Positions 12,611-23,631 are shown, numbered from the stretch's first letter. The stretch is 64,000 bases of DNA from Rhizophagus irregularis (GCF_026210795.1 NC_089429.1:6729001-6793000); one strand, 5' to 3'. The notes: generated by a model from the sequence alone, not told the origin. Translations and numbers: made by a program.

Positions 12611-13363
12611 TTTATTTTTATTTTTTTTTTAAAAAAAACTTTATTATAAATGCGATCATGTCCTATTATAATCACGCTTACTTACATATATAAACTTACA
12701 AAAAATAAGATAAACAAATACATATAAGAATTAAGCATTATGAAACAAGACTACTTTTCATAAAGAACAAGTCAACCTATCACCTAAACGATCACATTAT
12801 TGTTATCAAAGGTGACTATCATGATCTACCTAAAAATTTGCCCAATGACCGCCTCGATGGAATGCCAAATCATTCCATTTATTCCAATTACTTTCTAACA
12901 TCTTACAGCCAATATCTTTAATACCCACTTCAGTGCGTTTACTATGTGACTTAGCTTTTTTATCTTTACCGCTAATACCGCACCGCTTTTCTTCCTTTAT
13001 TTGTAACTCGTTCCTTAGTTTCCAAATAAGCACTTTGAATTCTAATAAAACTCTCCCAGTTATTTGTTTTAGTACCTTATACAACAATTTTTCTTCAATT
13101 ATCTTATAGCACCTTAATAATTCTATTAACTGACAACTGACTTGATTCTTCATTAAAAATGTAAAATCATATAAACATCCAATATCCTACATACCGAGCT
13201 CATTAATTTTACCTTTTAATTCTTGTGTATCTATATCATCTCTTGAATACTCCTGTATAATTTTAGCTAAAAAAATTTTTAATCGCTCTACACGTCATAA
13301 ATAACGTGCATGTATGATTCTTTCTTTATTAAAAAAGCTGTATGTACATACTATCGAATACAG
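12611..13363 (-). mobile_element. 5'-truncated LINE insertion with poly-A tail and target duplication
   Basis: The segment begins on the plus strand with a poly-T run (the poly-A tail of a minus-strand element), followed by a 3' UTR-like stretch with AATAAA on the minus strand. An open region then reads away from the tail (13285-12830, one internal stop) and contains IWKLRNELQIKEEKRCGIS and GKDKKAKSHSKR. That basic tail resembles the C-termini of Rhizophagus reverse-transcriptase proteins. Flanking copies of ATGAAA(A)ATATGAGTTT at about 12592 and 13364 form a probable target-site duplication. The element landed inside a 185-bp satellite unit. The terminal 180 bp is related to 18085-18270. Confidence 0.65.
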
Positions 13364-14280
13364 AATGAAAATATGAGTTTCTTTATATATATTATACTTA
13401 CAATTATAAAAAATTAATATACAAGTAGTTTTGACTTTATTAAATAACTTTTAATTAATAAAGAAAATTGATTTCATTTGATTAAAGTGGTAAAATTATT
13501 ACGCTTTAAAGTTATTAAATAAAAAAATATAAAACTTTAGAAATTAATAATATGGGAGGTGGTCAGTAGAAAAAAGGAAAATCCAAATTTTGGTCAAAAT
13601 TTTTTTTTATTAGTTTACTTTGCCAATCATGATCATGAAAACAAATTAACTTAATAACTAAAAATCTTAAAATTTTTAAATTTCCCTCTTTTCTACTGAC
13701 CGCCTCCCATATTATAAAAAATATAATTTTCTTTATAAATTTCATTTTTAATTTATGAAATTGGTTTAATAATATATTTGAAAAAAAAGGTAAAGTTTAA
13801 AATTCAAAAAAAAAATTTATTATATATACAAAATTGTAAAGTAAAATTAATATAAAATTAAAATTATACTAAAGAATGGTACAAAAAGTGAAATTATTAA
13901 CCTAATTAAACATGGGTAATTTGAATAAAAAAAACATATACAATTTGTTTATTTTTCAAATAAATAGAAAATTGAATAAATAAGAAGTATAGTTTTCTGA
14001 TTATTAAAAATAAATAGTATTTTGTAATTATTAAATAAACAATTTTTGTTCTATTTTTATCACATATATAAATAAAAAGTAATGTGTAACTGAAAGAACC
14101 AATATGAATGGATGGCCATTGACTTACATAGTAAATAGGCAGATAATAGAATTTATAAAACTGATATGAATAGTATATAGTTCTTAGTTTTGTTCTGAAC
14201 AAATTACTGCTAGTAAAACAATTTTAAATTAACTACTGATGAATGTAAAATTAATTCATTTTATATACTATAATTTTTTT
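13364..14280. repeat. 185-bp satellite family, array A (one unit plus tail)
   Basis: One unit with landmark TAATATACAAGTAGTTT at about 13413 is followed by the roughly 300-bp tail that also ends arrays B and C (TTTCATTTCTAATTTATGAAATTG-like block near 13740, and GAATGTAAAATTAATTC near 14240). A MITE interrupts the tail at 13553-13709. A further unrelated segment of about 335 bp (13871-14205) separates the last pieces. Confidence 0.65.
13553..13709. mobile_element. 157-bp MITE, TA target duplication (Tc1/mariner type)
   Basis: The termini are TGGGAGGTGGTCAGTAGAAA on the left and the complement of TGGGAGGCGGTCAGTAGAAA on the right, about 21 bp with one mismatch, each abutted by TA (13551-13552 and 13710-13711). 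The corresponding position in the sister repeat tails (about 16145 and 17672, GTAGTGTTATAAAA or GTAGTATTATAAAA) lacks the insert and has a single TA, giving an empty site. There is no coding capacity. TA duplication with a 20-bp TIR is typical of Tc1/mariner-derived MITEs. Confidence 0.85.
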
Positions 14281-14478
14281 TTAAAATTAAAAGTATTATA
14301 AAATTTTCACATTATAAAATTATTCTATATAAGTGATTTTAACGCTTATTAGTGGTGAAATTCACCTAAGGTAAAGTTCACTTATATTACATAATTTATT
14401 AAAATTTAAATTGTTTTGTTTTGAAAAACTAATAATTTTATTAATAAAAATATTTATATAAAATATATAATTTAAATA

Positions 14479-14637
14479 TGGGCGCTTTGCAGTAAAAAGG
14501 GATGAAACTACTAAAAAAATTCAAATTTTCTTTTATATGCCAAAAATATTCTAAATGCTATAATTTGTTCAGATTTTATATTAACTCATTTTTTATTTTT
14601 TTTAGTAGTTTTGTTTCTTTCTACTGCAAAGTGTCCA
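14479..14637. mobile_element. 159-bp MITE with ~40-bp TIRs, TA target duplication
   Basis: The left terminus begins TGGGCGCTTTGCAGTAAAAA and the right terminus is the complement of TGGACACTTTGCAGTAGAAA. Similarity continues through AAACTACTAAAAAAA to about 40 bp. TA dinucleotides abut both ends (14477-14478 and 14638-14639). The unoccupied allele is visible at about 15205-15220, where TTTAAATATAATAATATATTA continues without interruption. It shares size and a CAGTA core with the MITE at 13553, so both may belong to one superfamily. Confidence 0.88.
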
Positions 14638-15220
14638 TATAATAATATATTATCCCTTAAACTGTAGGGGCTAAAATTAATTTTAAAAATTTTTGAATTT
14701 TTAAAATATCTTAAGATCTAGTGATCATAGAAAAATGAAATTATATTTGTTAGATTCCTCTTATTAAAGTGCATTTAATAATAATAAAATCATAACTCTA
14801 AAATTGATAAAGAAAAAGTTATATTAATTTATAAATTTTAGATTTTATAAGTTGTCCTGTTATATAATATTTGTAGAAGGACAATTTTATTTCTATCAGA
14901 TTCAGTTCTTTTCATTAAGACGCATCAAATGGTGGTAATTTTATATTTCTAGGTTAATGGATAAAAAGATATTTAAATTTAAAAAATTTAACTACTATTT
15001 GTTATAATTTGTCAATCATTTATTTTTAAAAAATTATTAATCAAGACTGATTTTAACGCTCACCAGTGGTGAAATTCACCAGGGGTAAATTCACCCAAGG
15101 TAAAGTTCACCTATATTACATAATTTATTAAAATTTAAATTGTTTTGTTTTGAAAAAAATAATAATTTTATTAATAAAAATATTTATATAAAATATATAG
15201 TTTAAATATAATAATATATT

Positions 15221-16401
15221 ATACAATAATTCATAAGTTAGTATTATTATAAAAAATGAATAAATCCTACAATATTAAGTAGATTTTATATTGCTAAACA
15301 ACTTTCAATTAATAAAGGAAGTAAATTTCATTTGACTAAAGTGGTGAAATTACACTCTAAAGTTAGTAAATGGAAAAAAGAAAAATTCGAAAGTTAGTAC
15401 CGTTATGAAAAATGTAGATTTCTCCATATGTATTATACCTACACCCATGAAAATTAATATACAAGTAGTTTCGACCTTGCTGAACAATTTTCAATTAAGT
15501 TAGAAAGTCGATTTCATTTGACTAAAATGGTGAAATTACACGCTGAAGTTAATAAACAGAAAAAAAAAAATTCGAAAGTTAGTACCGTTATGAAAAATGT
15601 AGATTTCTCCATATGTATTATACCTACACCCATGAAAATTAATATACAAGTAGTTTCAACCTTGCTGAACAATTTTCAATTAATTTAGAAAGTCGATTTC
15701 ATTTGACTAAAGTGGTGAAATTACGCTCTAAAGTTAGTAAACGGAAAAAAGAAAAATTCGAAAGTTAGTACCATTATAAAAAATGTTGGTTTCTCCATAT
15801 ATATTATACTTACACCCATGAAAATTAATATACAAGTAGTTTCGACCTTGCTGAACAATTTTCAATTAATTTAGAAAGTCGATTTCATTTGACTAAAGTA
15901 ATAAAATTACGCTCTGAAGTTAATAAATGAAAAAACAATTTTGAAAGTTAGTACCATTATGAAAAATATGGGGTTTTTTATATGTATTATACCTACACTT
16001 ATAAAAAATAATATACAAGTAGTTTTGGCTCTGTTGAACAACTTTTAATTAATAAAAGAAATTGATTTCATTTGACCAAAGTAGTGAAATTACACTCTAA
16101 AGTTATTAAATAAAAAATATAAAACTTTAGGAGTTAAACAGTTAGTAGTGTTATAAAAACACAAATTTCTCTATAAATTTCATTTCTAATTTATGAAATT
16201 GAGTTGTATGGGTTTAATAGTATGTTTGGAAAAAAAGTTACAGTTTAAAAAAATTCATAAAAAAATTTTTATTTACGTGTATGAAATTGTAAAACGTAAT
16301 ACAAACAAAATTAATATAAAACTTATAAAACTAAAATTATCATATTACTGGTGAATTTCACCAGAGGTAAATTCACCACTGGTGAATATAAAATTAATCC
16401 A
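15221..16401. repeat. 185-bp satellite family, array B
   Basis: A variant first unit is followed by four units with landmark TAATATACAAGTAGTTT or a close variant at about 15453, 15639, 15825 and 16009, then a ~300-bp tail ending GGTGAATATAAAATTAATCC. Period is 184-186 bp. Array C repeats the whole block, so B and C form a higher-order repeat with an offset near 1342 bp. Confidence 0.88.
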
Positions 16402-16562
16402 TTAATCAAATTGAACTTTTTTTTCAATTTTTACTTAGAAATTACTATAGAATTTATTACAAAAATATTGGTTTATATAATAAAATATTTTAAGGTATTT
16501 AAAAGTGTCTTTAATTAAAAAACAAAATTGCAGGCAAATTTGGCTGCAAAATAGTTTAAGGG
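16402..16562. other. spacer between satellite arrays B and C
   Basis: This is AT-rich unique sequence containing GCAGGCAAATTTGGCTGC (16530-16547), a near copy of the perfect palindrome GCAGGCAAATTTGCCTGC at 41748-41765. It may be the end of a small inverted-repeat element. Confidence 0.45.
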
Positions 16563-17942
16563 ATACAATAATTCATAAGTTAGTATTATTATAAAAAATG
16601 GGATAAATCTTACAAGTATTAAGTAGATTTTATACTGCTAAACAACTTTCAATTAATAAAGGAAGTAAATTTCATTTGACTAAAATGGTGAAATTACACT
16701 CTAAAGTTAGTAAATGGAAAAAAAGAAAATTCGAAAGTTAGTACCATTATGAAAAACGTAGATTTCTTCATATGTATTATACCTATACCCATAAAAATTA
16801 ATATACAAGTAGTTTCGACCTTGCTGAACAATTATCAATTAATTTAGAAAGTCGATTTCATTTGACTAAAGTGGTGAAATTACGCGCTAAAGTTAATAAA
16901 CAGAAAAAAACATTTGAAAGTTAGTACCATTATGAAAAATGTAGATTTCTCTATACGTATTATACCTATACCCATGAAAATTAATATATAAGTAGTTTCG
17001 ACCTTGCTAAACAATTATTAATTAATTTAGAAAGTCGATTTTATTTGACTAAAGTGGTGAAATTACGCGCTGAAGTTAATAAACAGAAAAAAAAAATTCA
17101 AAAGTTAATACCGTTATGAAAAATGTAGATTTCTCCATATATATTATACCTACACCCATAAAAATTAATATACAAGTAGTTTCGACCTTGCTGAACAATT
17201 ATCAATTAATTTAGAAAGTCGATTTCATTTAACTAAAGTGGTGAAATTACGCTCTAAAATTAGTAAACAGAAAAAAGAAAAATTTAAAAGTTAGTACCGT
17301 TATGAAAAATGTTGGTTTCTCTATATGTATTATACCTACACCCATGAAAATTAATATACACGTAGTTTCGGCCTTGCTGAACAATTATTAATTAATTTAG
17401 AAAGTCAATTTCATTTGACTAAAGTGGTGAAATTACGCTCTGAAGTTAATAAATAAAAAAAAAATTTGAAAGTTAGTACCATTATGAAAAATATGGGTTC
17501 TTTATATGTATTATACCTATACTTATAAAAAATAATATACAAGTAGTTTTGGCTCTGTTGAATAACTTTTAATTAATAAAAGAAGTTGATTTCATTTGAC
17601 TAAAGTAGTGAAATTACACTCTAAAGTTATTAAATAAAAAATATAAAACTTTAGGAGTTAGACAGTTAGTAGTATTATAAAAAACACAAATTTCTTTATA
17701 AATTTCATTTCTAATTTATGAAATTGAGTTGTATGGGTTTAATAGTATGTTTGGAAAAAAAGTTACAGTTTAAAAAAATTCATAAAAAATTTTTATTTAC
17801 ATATATGAAATTGTAAAACGTAATACAAATAAAATTAATATAAAACTAAAATTATCATATTACTGATGAATTTCACCAGAGATGAAATTTACCACCTGGT
17901 GAATTAATTTTAAATTAACCAATGGTGAATATAAAATTAATC
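16563..17942. repeat. 185-bp satellite family, array C
   Basis: This block has the same organisation as array B: the variant first unit, then five units with landmarks near 16799, 16981, 17166, 17351 and 17532, then the ~300-bp tail. It has one more unit than array B, which suggests unequal exchange after the block duplicated. There is no coding capacity. Confidence 0.88.
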
Positions 17943-18084
17943 CTAATAAAATTATTAGTTTTTTTAAAACAAAACAATTTAAATTTTAATAAATTATGTA
18001 ATAGGTGAACTTTACTTTGGGTGAATTTCACTACTGGTGAGCGTTAAAATCACTCTATAAATAATTATTTAATATTTAATTTAA

Positions 18085-19310
18085 TTATTTTTAACTTTTT
18101 TTTTTTATAAATGTAATCTTGTCATTATATTATAATTATGCTTCTTATATTAAACTTATATAAATAAGAAAAATAAAATATATATAAGAATTAAGTATTA
18201 TAATTTATAAGATATGACTACTTTTCTGAGAAAAAGATCAACCTATCACCTATGCAGTTATATTACAATTACAAACAGTAATACAACCAAAATCTTTAAA
18301 TAACTTAACTTTAGCCAAAGTTTGTATTTTTTTTTCTAACTAAAAACTAGCTATACATAATAAATACTGTTAGATGTAAAATGTTTAAGGAAATTTTATT
18401 TTAAAAGATTAAAAAAAAGGATACAACTTGACAGAAAAAATAAATGAACTTAAAACAATAAGTCTATTTTTAATCTAATAAATAGCTGGATGAATTTTCT
18501 TGAACTTTTCATTTATGTTTAGCGGTCTTAGTTTCTATTAATTTTTCTATCCTTTTATCATACTATTGGTTAATAATATTTATATCAAAAATTATATTAT
18601 CATTTATATATTTCAATTCTAACTGTTCTACTTTATCAATTGGAAATAATTTTTTATATATAAAAGTCTTTTTTATGTAAATTAATGTATTGTATAGAAA
18701 TCATCTTTATTATATATATAGTTGAGAATAATTTTTTGATTCAAACTGTTGAAAGAATAATGATTTGCAACTTTATTATTTAAATATATAAGGTTGTTTA
18801 ACTTGATGAACTGTTCTTTTAAAATCAATTTTTTAGGTTTTAAAATATAGTGAAATAGGCAAAAAGCTGGTAGTAAATTATCATTATTAAGTAATCTCCA
18901 CTTATTCATATTATTGGCTATACCTTTAACTCATCTTTTTATAAATAAATCCACTTTTTTTGTACCAGAATTTAATTCTTGTTCTTTATATTTAGAATAA
19001 ACTATTTAGTACTACTTTTATGTCTTTTATAAGGCCTTTTTCCTTTATATACAAGTTGTTTTAAATAACTAATTTCTTGATATCAGTATTGAATAAATCT
19101 ATTACACCTTACTGCATTTGTTCTCATTAAATACTACTTTTGCTATAGCTAATGGAACTTTAAGAGGGGATTGAATAACCTGTTTAATAAACTTTTCTAT
19201 TGTTTGATAGTATAATAGCATATAATTGTAAATAAAAGTTACATCATCAGGAGAATAAAATAAGCGTAGATCTATAAAATAATACATATGTGAAAAACTA
19301 CACAAATCTA
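18085..19310 (-). mobile_element. LINE ORF2 relic with shared 3' terminal sequence
   Basis: A poly-T tract near 18100 followed by ~180 bp homologous to 12630-12810 marks a LINE 3' end on the minus strand. Minus-strand frames further up read FSHMYYFIDLRLFYSPDDV and IKQVIQSPLKVPLAIAKVVF (19305-19102), blocks I associate with the region after the reverse transcriptase in a Rhizophagus LINE family. WRLLNNDNLLPAFCLFHYI (18909-18682) and EQLELKYINDNIIFDIN (about 18600) follow. Many stops are present. The endonuclease and reverse transcriptase cores are absent, so this is a truncated dead copy. Confidence 0.5.
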
Positions 19311-19319
19311 CACCATTTG

Positions 19320-19730
19320 TGATAATATATATACGAGTGTGAAAATTTTAAAGAAATTTTTTAATGGTATAAAATAGTGTATTCTTAAAAACGATATAGT
19401 TTTTTAATAGTAAAAAACAATGTAGTTTAACAGTAAAAATAATAAATTCTTTATAATTCTTTTTCTAACTTTCCTTTACTTGTATATTTTTCTGATATTT
19501 TTCTACATTTTATTATTTTTTTTTTACTTATACTAAGAGTCAAACTATTAATTAGATTTTATTTATTTATTTTTACTACACTAAGAGTCAAACTGAATAC
19601 TTCAAGACAAATTATTAATATATTAAGTCTCATTATCTAACCACTACACTATTTATTCTTTTTTTTTTAATTATTAATATTATATTTTATATTTACTGTA
19701 TCTTAAAATAAAGACATACCTAAACCTTTT
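19320..19730. other. AT-rich spacer, nothing recognised
   Basis: The string CTAAGAGTCAAACT occurs twice, near 19532 and 19579, as a short direct repeat. No gene is supported. Confidence 0.5.
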
Positions 19731-20310
19731 ATCTTTGTATTTGTGTATTTATATAATTCTTTTAAAGTATAGATTACGAAAATATATTACCAAAGTTACC
19801 TATTTGTGTAAATTTTATATAACTTCAAATTTATTCAAAATATTTTTACATTTTCATGTGTGGATTATGCAAAATCATATATTTATGTAAATTTCTAAAG
19901 TGTAGATTACTGAAACTACCTACTTGTGTAGAATTTATGAAACTTTTTAAAATACAAAATCGATGAAGTATTTCTTAAATCATTTTTATGTGTAAATTAC
20001 TTAAAATTGTATATTTAAAAAATTTTTTTAAGATGTAAAACTTCAAAACTACAGTATTTATGTAGAATTTATAAAACTTTTTAAGATGCAAAATAAATGA
20101 AGTATTATTTAAATTGATTTTATATATAGATTACTTAAAATCATATATTTAAGAAATTATTTCAAAATGTAAAACTTTGAAACAACTCATTCATGAATAA
20201 TTTATGGCACTTTTTAAGATATGCCTTTTTAAATAACCATGTTTAAGTGTAATTTATACAAAATCGTATATTTATAGATTTTTACGGAATGTAAGTTTCC
20301 AGAGATTATA
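19730..20310. repeat. diverged ~130-bp tandem repeat, about five units
   Basis: Units are marked by blocks like TTCTAAAGTGTAGATTACTG, with starts near 19760, 19893, 20023, 20161 and 20281. Each includes a CATATATTTA-type block and TTTATAAAACTTTTTAAGAT. Related units occur again at 52190-52420, so this is a dispersed tandem repeat family. Confidence 0.7.
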
Positions 20311-20940
20311 CATATTTGACAACTTTATGCTAATATTTGCCTCATATAATCTCCTGATGATGGTAACCTAAAACCAAATTACCATGTAGTATATTTAACA
20401 CTATTTTTAACTTTTAAAAGTTAAAGTTTAACTATTTTAAGAATTAAAATTAATTTAATGTTAGTTTTATATAATTATAACTCAGTAATTTTAAATAAAA
20501 GGAATTTATAGGTAAACTAATACTAAAATTTTTTTTTTTTTTGCTGCAGCTCATATAATTCTTTATTAAGATTTTTATAGAAACCAATTTTAATACAATA
20601 TACGTAGAACTAGTTATAGATCCTAAATAAATACTAAAAACTAAACCACCTATTAACTCACAATAGAGTAACTATGTGTGTACTGTCAGAGAAGGACTTA
20701 GGCTAGGGGAGTAAATATACCTTGAAGACCTCCTTTTTTAGAGAGATTTTCTCCTTCCGGTCTACACTATAAGTCCCCAAAAACTTATTGTTATTGCAGA
20801 TGAAACTCAAATTTAAACAAAAAAATAAAAGGAGTAACAACAGAAAAATTAAGGTAAAAAAAAAAATTAAAAAAGGGGTAAACTAAATAAAAAATATTAG
20901 TAATCTACAAATATGAAGTTTACTATAATATCTTTTACAT
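20310..20940. other. AT-rich spacer, no supported gene
   Basis: This stretch contains A-runs and a T11 tract at about 20530. I see nothing else. Confidence 0.4.
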
Positions 20941-20941
20941 T

Positions 20942-21211
20942 CTACCTATAGTCACCAAAGATAAGCAGTCATCCCATCAGTTCTCTAGCCTTTTTAGTAA
21001 CGATTTGATTTCTGCGAGTTTTTCAGATTCGCTACCATCCAAACCTTCAGTAAGAAGTGGCCGTAATCAGAAGCAGAACCAAAATTCAGCTAACAAGGTT
21101 AGACCAAATACTACAAATAACAAATCTAAGGAGAGTAAACCTTTTGGAAAGAAAATGAATTCTTCTACTTTCAAGAATCTAAAGAAACTAGTGATCGATT
21201 ATAAACTTTAG
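20942..21211 (+). pseudogene. Ser/Asn/Lys-rich coding fragment, possibly a retroelement ORF1 tail
   Basis: An open plus-strand frame from 20942 to the stop at 21209-21211 encodes a basic, low-complexity peptide with SFSDSLPSKPSVRSGRNQ and NKSKESKPFGKKMNSS. Its first ATG is at 21005. Such tails follow the RNA-binding region in ORF1 proteins of Rhizophagus LINEs. It lies head-on against the minus-strand ORF1 relic and overlaps its last ~40 bp. This implies an inverted fragment, unless the resemblance is only compositional. It could also be a small genuine gene. Confidence 0.35.
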
Positions 21212-22893
21212 ATAGTTGAGGTGAGAAATACTTAGTCCAAATACCTTCAAATTCTTGCAAGTTCAGCTTAGTATTCGTAATTTTATCTAAATCTGCACAA
21301 TTTTCGTAATATGTGATAAGCTTGCAGGTATTTTTCTCCTGAACCATTTTAAAAGTTTTGCATCCCAGATGGGATATAGGTAATTGGATAGAATCCGAGA
21401 GATATAGCATCAAGGTGGTGATATTTCCAGGTAAATTTTTTACTACAGCCCAAAATTGTTCTCTTTTCTTTTTTTATTGAAGATTCCAGTTAGCAGAATA
21501 TCATTGCCTTTTAAAGTAGTGGTCCAGACTTCTTGATTCCATAGACTCATAACCTACTTGTTGAAGTCAATTGAGACAGTGACTGTTGAACATTTCTTTT
21601 AACGTTTAGTCTTGAAAGCGATCACGTAACCCCATTTCTCAAGATGTTGAAGAAGTTCGAGTTGAGTCCAAGTGGAAGGGATGTTGTATAAAGTAATTTC
21701 CTGAACATTGTTCTTGAGTATTAGATCATATCTGGTCATTACTGATTGAATTTCTTTTGGAGAAGCGCATTGTTGTTTCTTCTTAACTGGCTGAGCTTTA
21801 CTATCAGATGCTATGCGCTTATCACGTTAATTTTTTGCCTATTACCAGAAGGAGTGGAGGAAATGTCATAAGTGCTGCCTACATCTAGATTCCTGGAGGC
21901 TATTTCTGCAAACATAACAATATGTCCTTTTCCTTTTGGGATATAAGGTACGGCTTTGACGTTCAATTTTATGTACTCTTTTTTAAGTTCTTTGTTGAAG
22001 ATTTGGCAATCACGTCTTCTGATTGGTATTCAATGTTTTGATCATCATATTCTACATCCATTAATTGGTGTTCGATATTTTTAAAAATTTCTGTTTCCAT
22101 CAGCTGTACTTGTGCTGATACTGGCATATCATTGGTTAGTTCTGTTGACTCAAACTGCGCCACTTTTGTTATTGAATAGTTTTGTCTATGTAATTCTTCA
22201 AAGAGACTTTGTACTCATCAGTAGAGTTCCAATCCGTCATCCGACGGATAATCACATTTTGACAGTTGTACGCTCATTTAATTAATATAAAAAAGCATTT
22301 TTTTTCTAAGGATATCCTAAGAGCATAATACAGTATATAATTTAATAAATAAACTTTTTTTTCAAAAATGAAAGTAAGGAGAAATTAGGAACGAATTAAA
22401 ATATCATCCGACAGATGAAAATTTCAATCTGACTAAGATTTCACCCCATTTATTTTATGTTCAATTAATTAAATAATGCATAGTCTGATCACCTTACATC
22501 GAATGCAGTTCCTAAATTATAAATTATGAAACATAAATGTCTCTTTCCAAAAATAAATGAGAAGAGATTGATCATTCGTCGGATGACGGATTGGAACTCT
22601 ACTCATCAGCAATAGCGGCGAGAGTAAACAACAAGTAGGTATGTTATACTTCATTTTTAACACCAAGTTCTTTAAGTACTGTTTTATGGGTTTTAGTAAA
22701 AGTTTCAGTATTGTTGTCAGTATTCTTAAGCAGGTAACATACGCTCTACATATCCTTAAATAGTGGTTGGATGAGTAAGTTCAACCTTCTGAAGGGCAAT
22801 ACGTAGTATTTCAAGAAAGTTCTTTCCATTAATATTGTATTCTGTGATCTTTTCAAGGTCAATATTGTTAGTGTATTTCTTCAAGTGAGACAT
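21171..22893 (-). mobile_element. LINE ORF1 relic (RNA-binding-type protein), split by an hAT MITE
   Basis: On the minus strand a start MSHLKKYTNNIDLEK at 22893 is followed by LEILRIALQKVELTHPTT, then LAAIADEYKVSLKNYI (about 22615 across the insertion), AQFESTELTNDMPVSAQVQ (22163 on), YIPKGKGHIVMFAEIASRN (about 21930), LYNIPSTWTQLELLQHLEKW (about 21690) and CKLITYYENCADLDK (21340). The block LYNIPSTWTQLELLQ is the RNA-recognition-like signature of Rhizophagus LINE ORF1 proteins as I know them. Several frameshifts and stops make it inactive. The MITE at 22222-22603 interrupts it. Confidence 0.6.
22222..22603. mobile_element. 382-bp hAT-type MITE with 8-bp target duplication
   Basis: The left terminus is TAGAGTTCCAATCCGTCAT, continuing CCGACGGAT. 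The right terminus is its complement with one difference near the inner end. CTCATCAG occurs directly outside both ends (22214-22221 and 22604-22611), an 8-bp target duplication. An 8-bp duplication with TIRs starting TAGAG fits the hAT superfamily. Removing the insert restores a readable join in the ORF1 relic (AIADEYKVSL). There is no transposase frame inside. Confidence 0.92.
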
Positions 22894-22909
22894 TTTTAGC
22901 TATAAAATT

Positions 22910-23620
22910 AAAAAAAATAACAGATTATAACTAATACTAAAACCCTATAAAAAAAATTTTACTTAAAATATATTTAAAATATATTTAATTTTCTTTAAAA
23001 TATACTTAATTTTCTTATTTTATACTTAAAATATACTAAAAATTGAATTTTCACAAAATTTGAATTAAATTATATTTAATATATACTTAAACTATATTTA
23101 ATTTACACTTAAATTTGCTCATTTCTATATATTTTAAGGACATTTAAAATAAGAATATTTTAAGTATATTATTATATACTTAAATTATACTTAAATAATA
23201 TTTAATTTTTACCCATTTCAGTATATTTTAAGTATAAAATAAAATTTTAAGTTTATTTTAAGTATATTTTGGCAAAAATATTTTTTATAGGGAAATCTTG
23301 GTTTCTAAAAACTAAAATTGGTATATATTAATTTAATTCAAATTGATCTATTAGATTAAACTGTAATTCTAATAATTTAGACTTTAGACCAAACTGTTAT
23401 TAATATTTCTATTGGTATTATAGCTAATAAATTAGATTAATTTTCTATAGGTGATATTTATTAACTAAAATGTATATAGATCAAGTCTTAATCTCATTAA
23501 TCATTATAGTTTTTAACATAAATTTTTTATAGTTTCTTTAAAATCTTTGAATTCCAATTTGTATTTTAATAATATACAGTTTATGAGCAACCTTTTAGGT
23601 CTGAGCCACAATTACCTAGT
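22910..23620. other. AT-rich region with TATACTTAA-type iterations
   Basis: Between 22960 and 23275 the motif TATACTTAAA and its complement recur many times without a fixed period, giving an overall self-complementary stretch. No gene is seen in the rest. Confidence 0.5.
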
Positions 23621-23631
23621 ATTCATTGATA

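Larger units (their letters stand above)
14333..18053. mobile_element. composite element bounded by ~115-bp inverted repeats (MULE-like, hypothetical)
   Basis: The left end (GTGATTTTAACGCTTATTAG..., 14333 to about 14450) and the right end (complement of the same, about 17941-18053) form an inverted repeat of roughly 115 bp. It contains GGTGAAATTCACC and TTGTTTTGTTTTGAAAAA blocks. A second copy of the left terminus sits at 15048, so a smaller 3.0-kb element is also possible. The flanks TCTATATAA (left) and TCTATAAAT (right) match at 7 of 9 positions, which would fit a decayed 9-bp target duplication of the Mutator-like type. The interior holds satellite arrays B and C and a MITE and no transposase. 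The element class is inferred. Confidence 0.5.

Noticed and set aside
13563-13745. 60-codon minus-strand frame
   Set aside because: It spans the MITE at 13553-13709 and is an accident of its palindromic ends.
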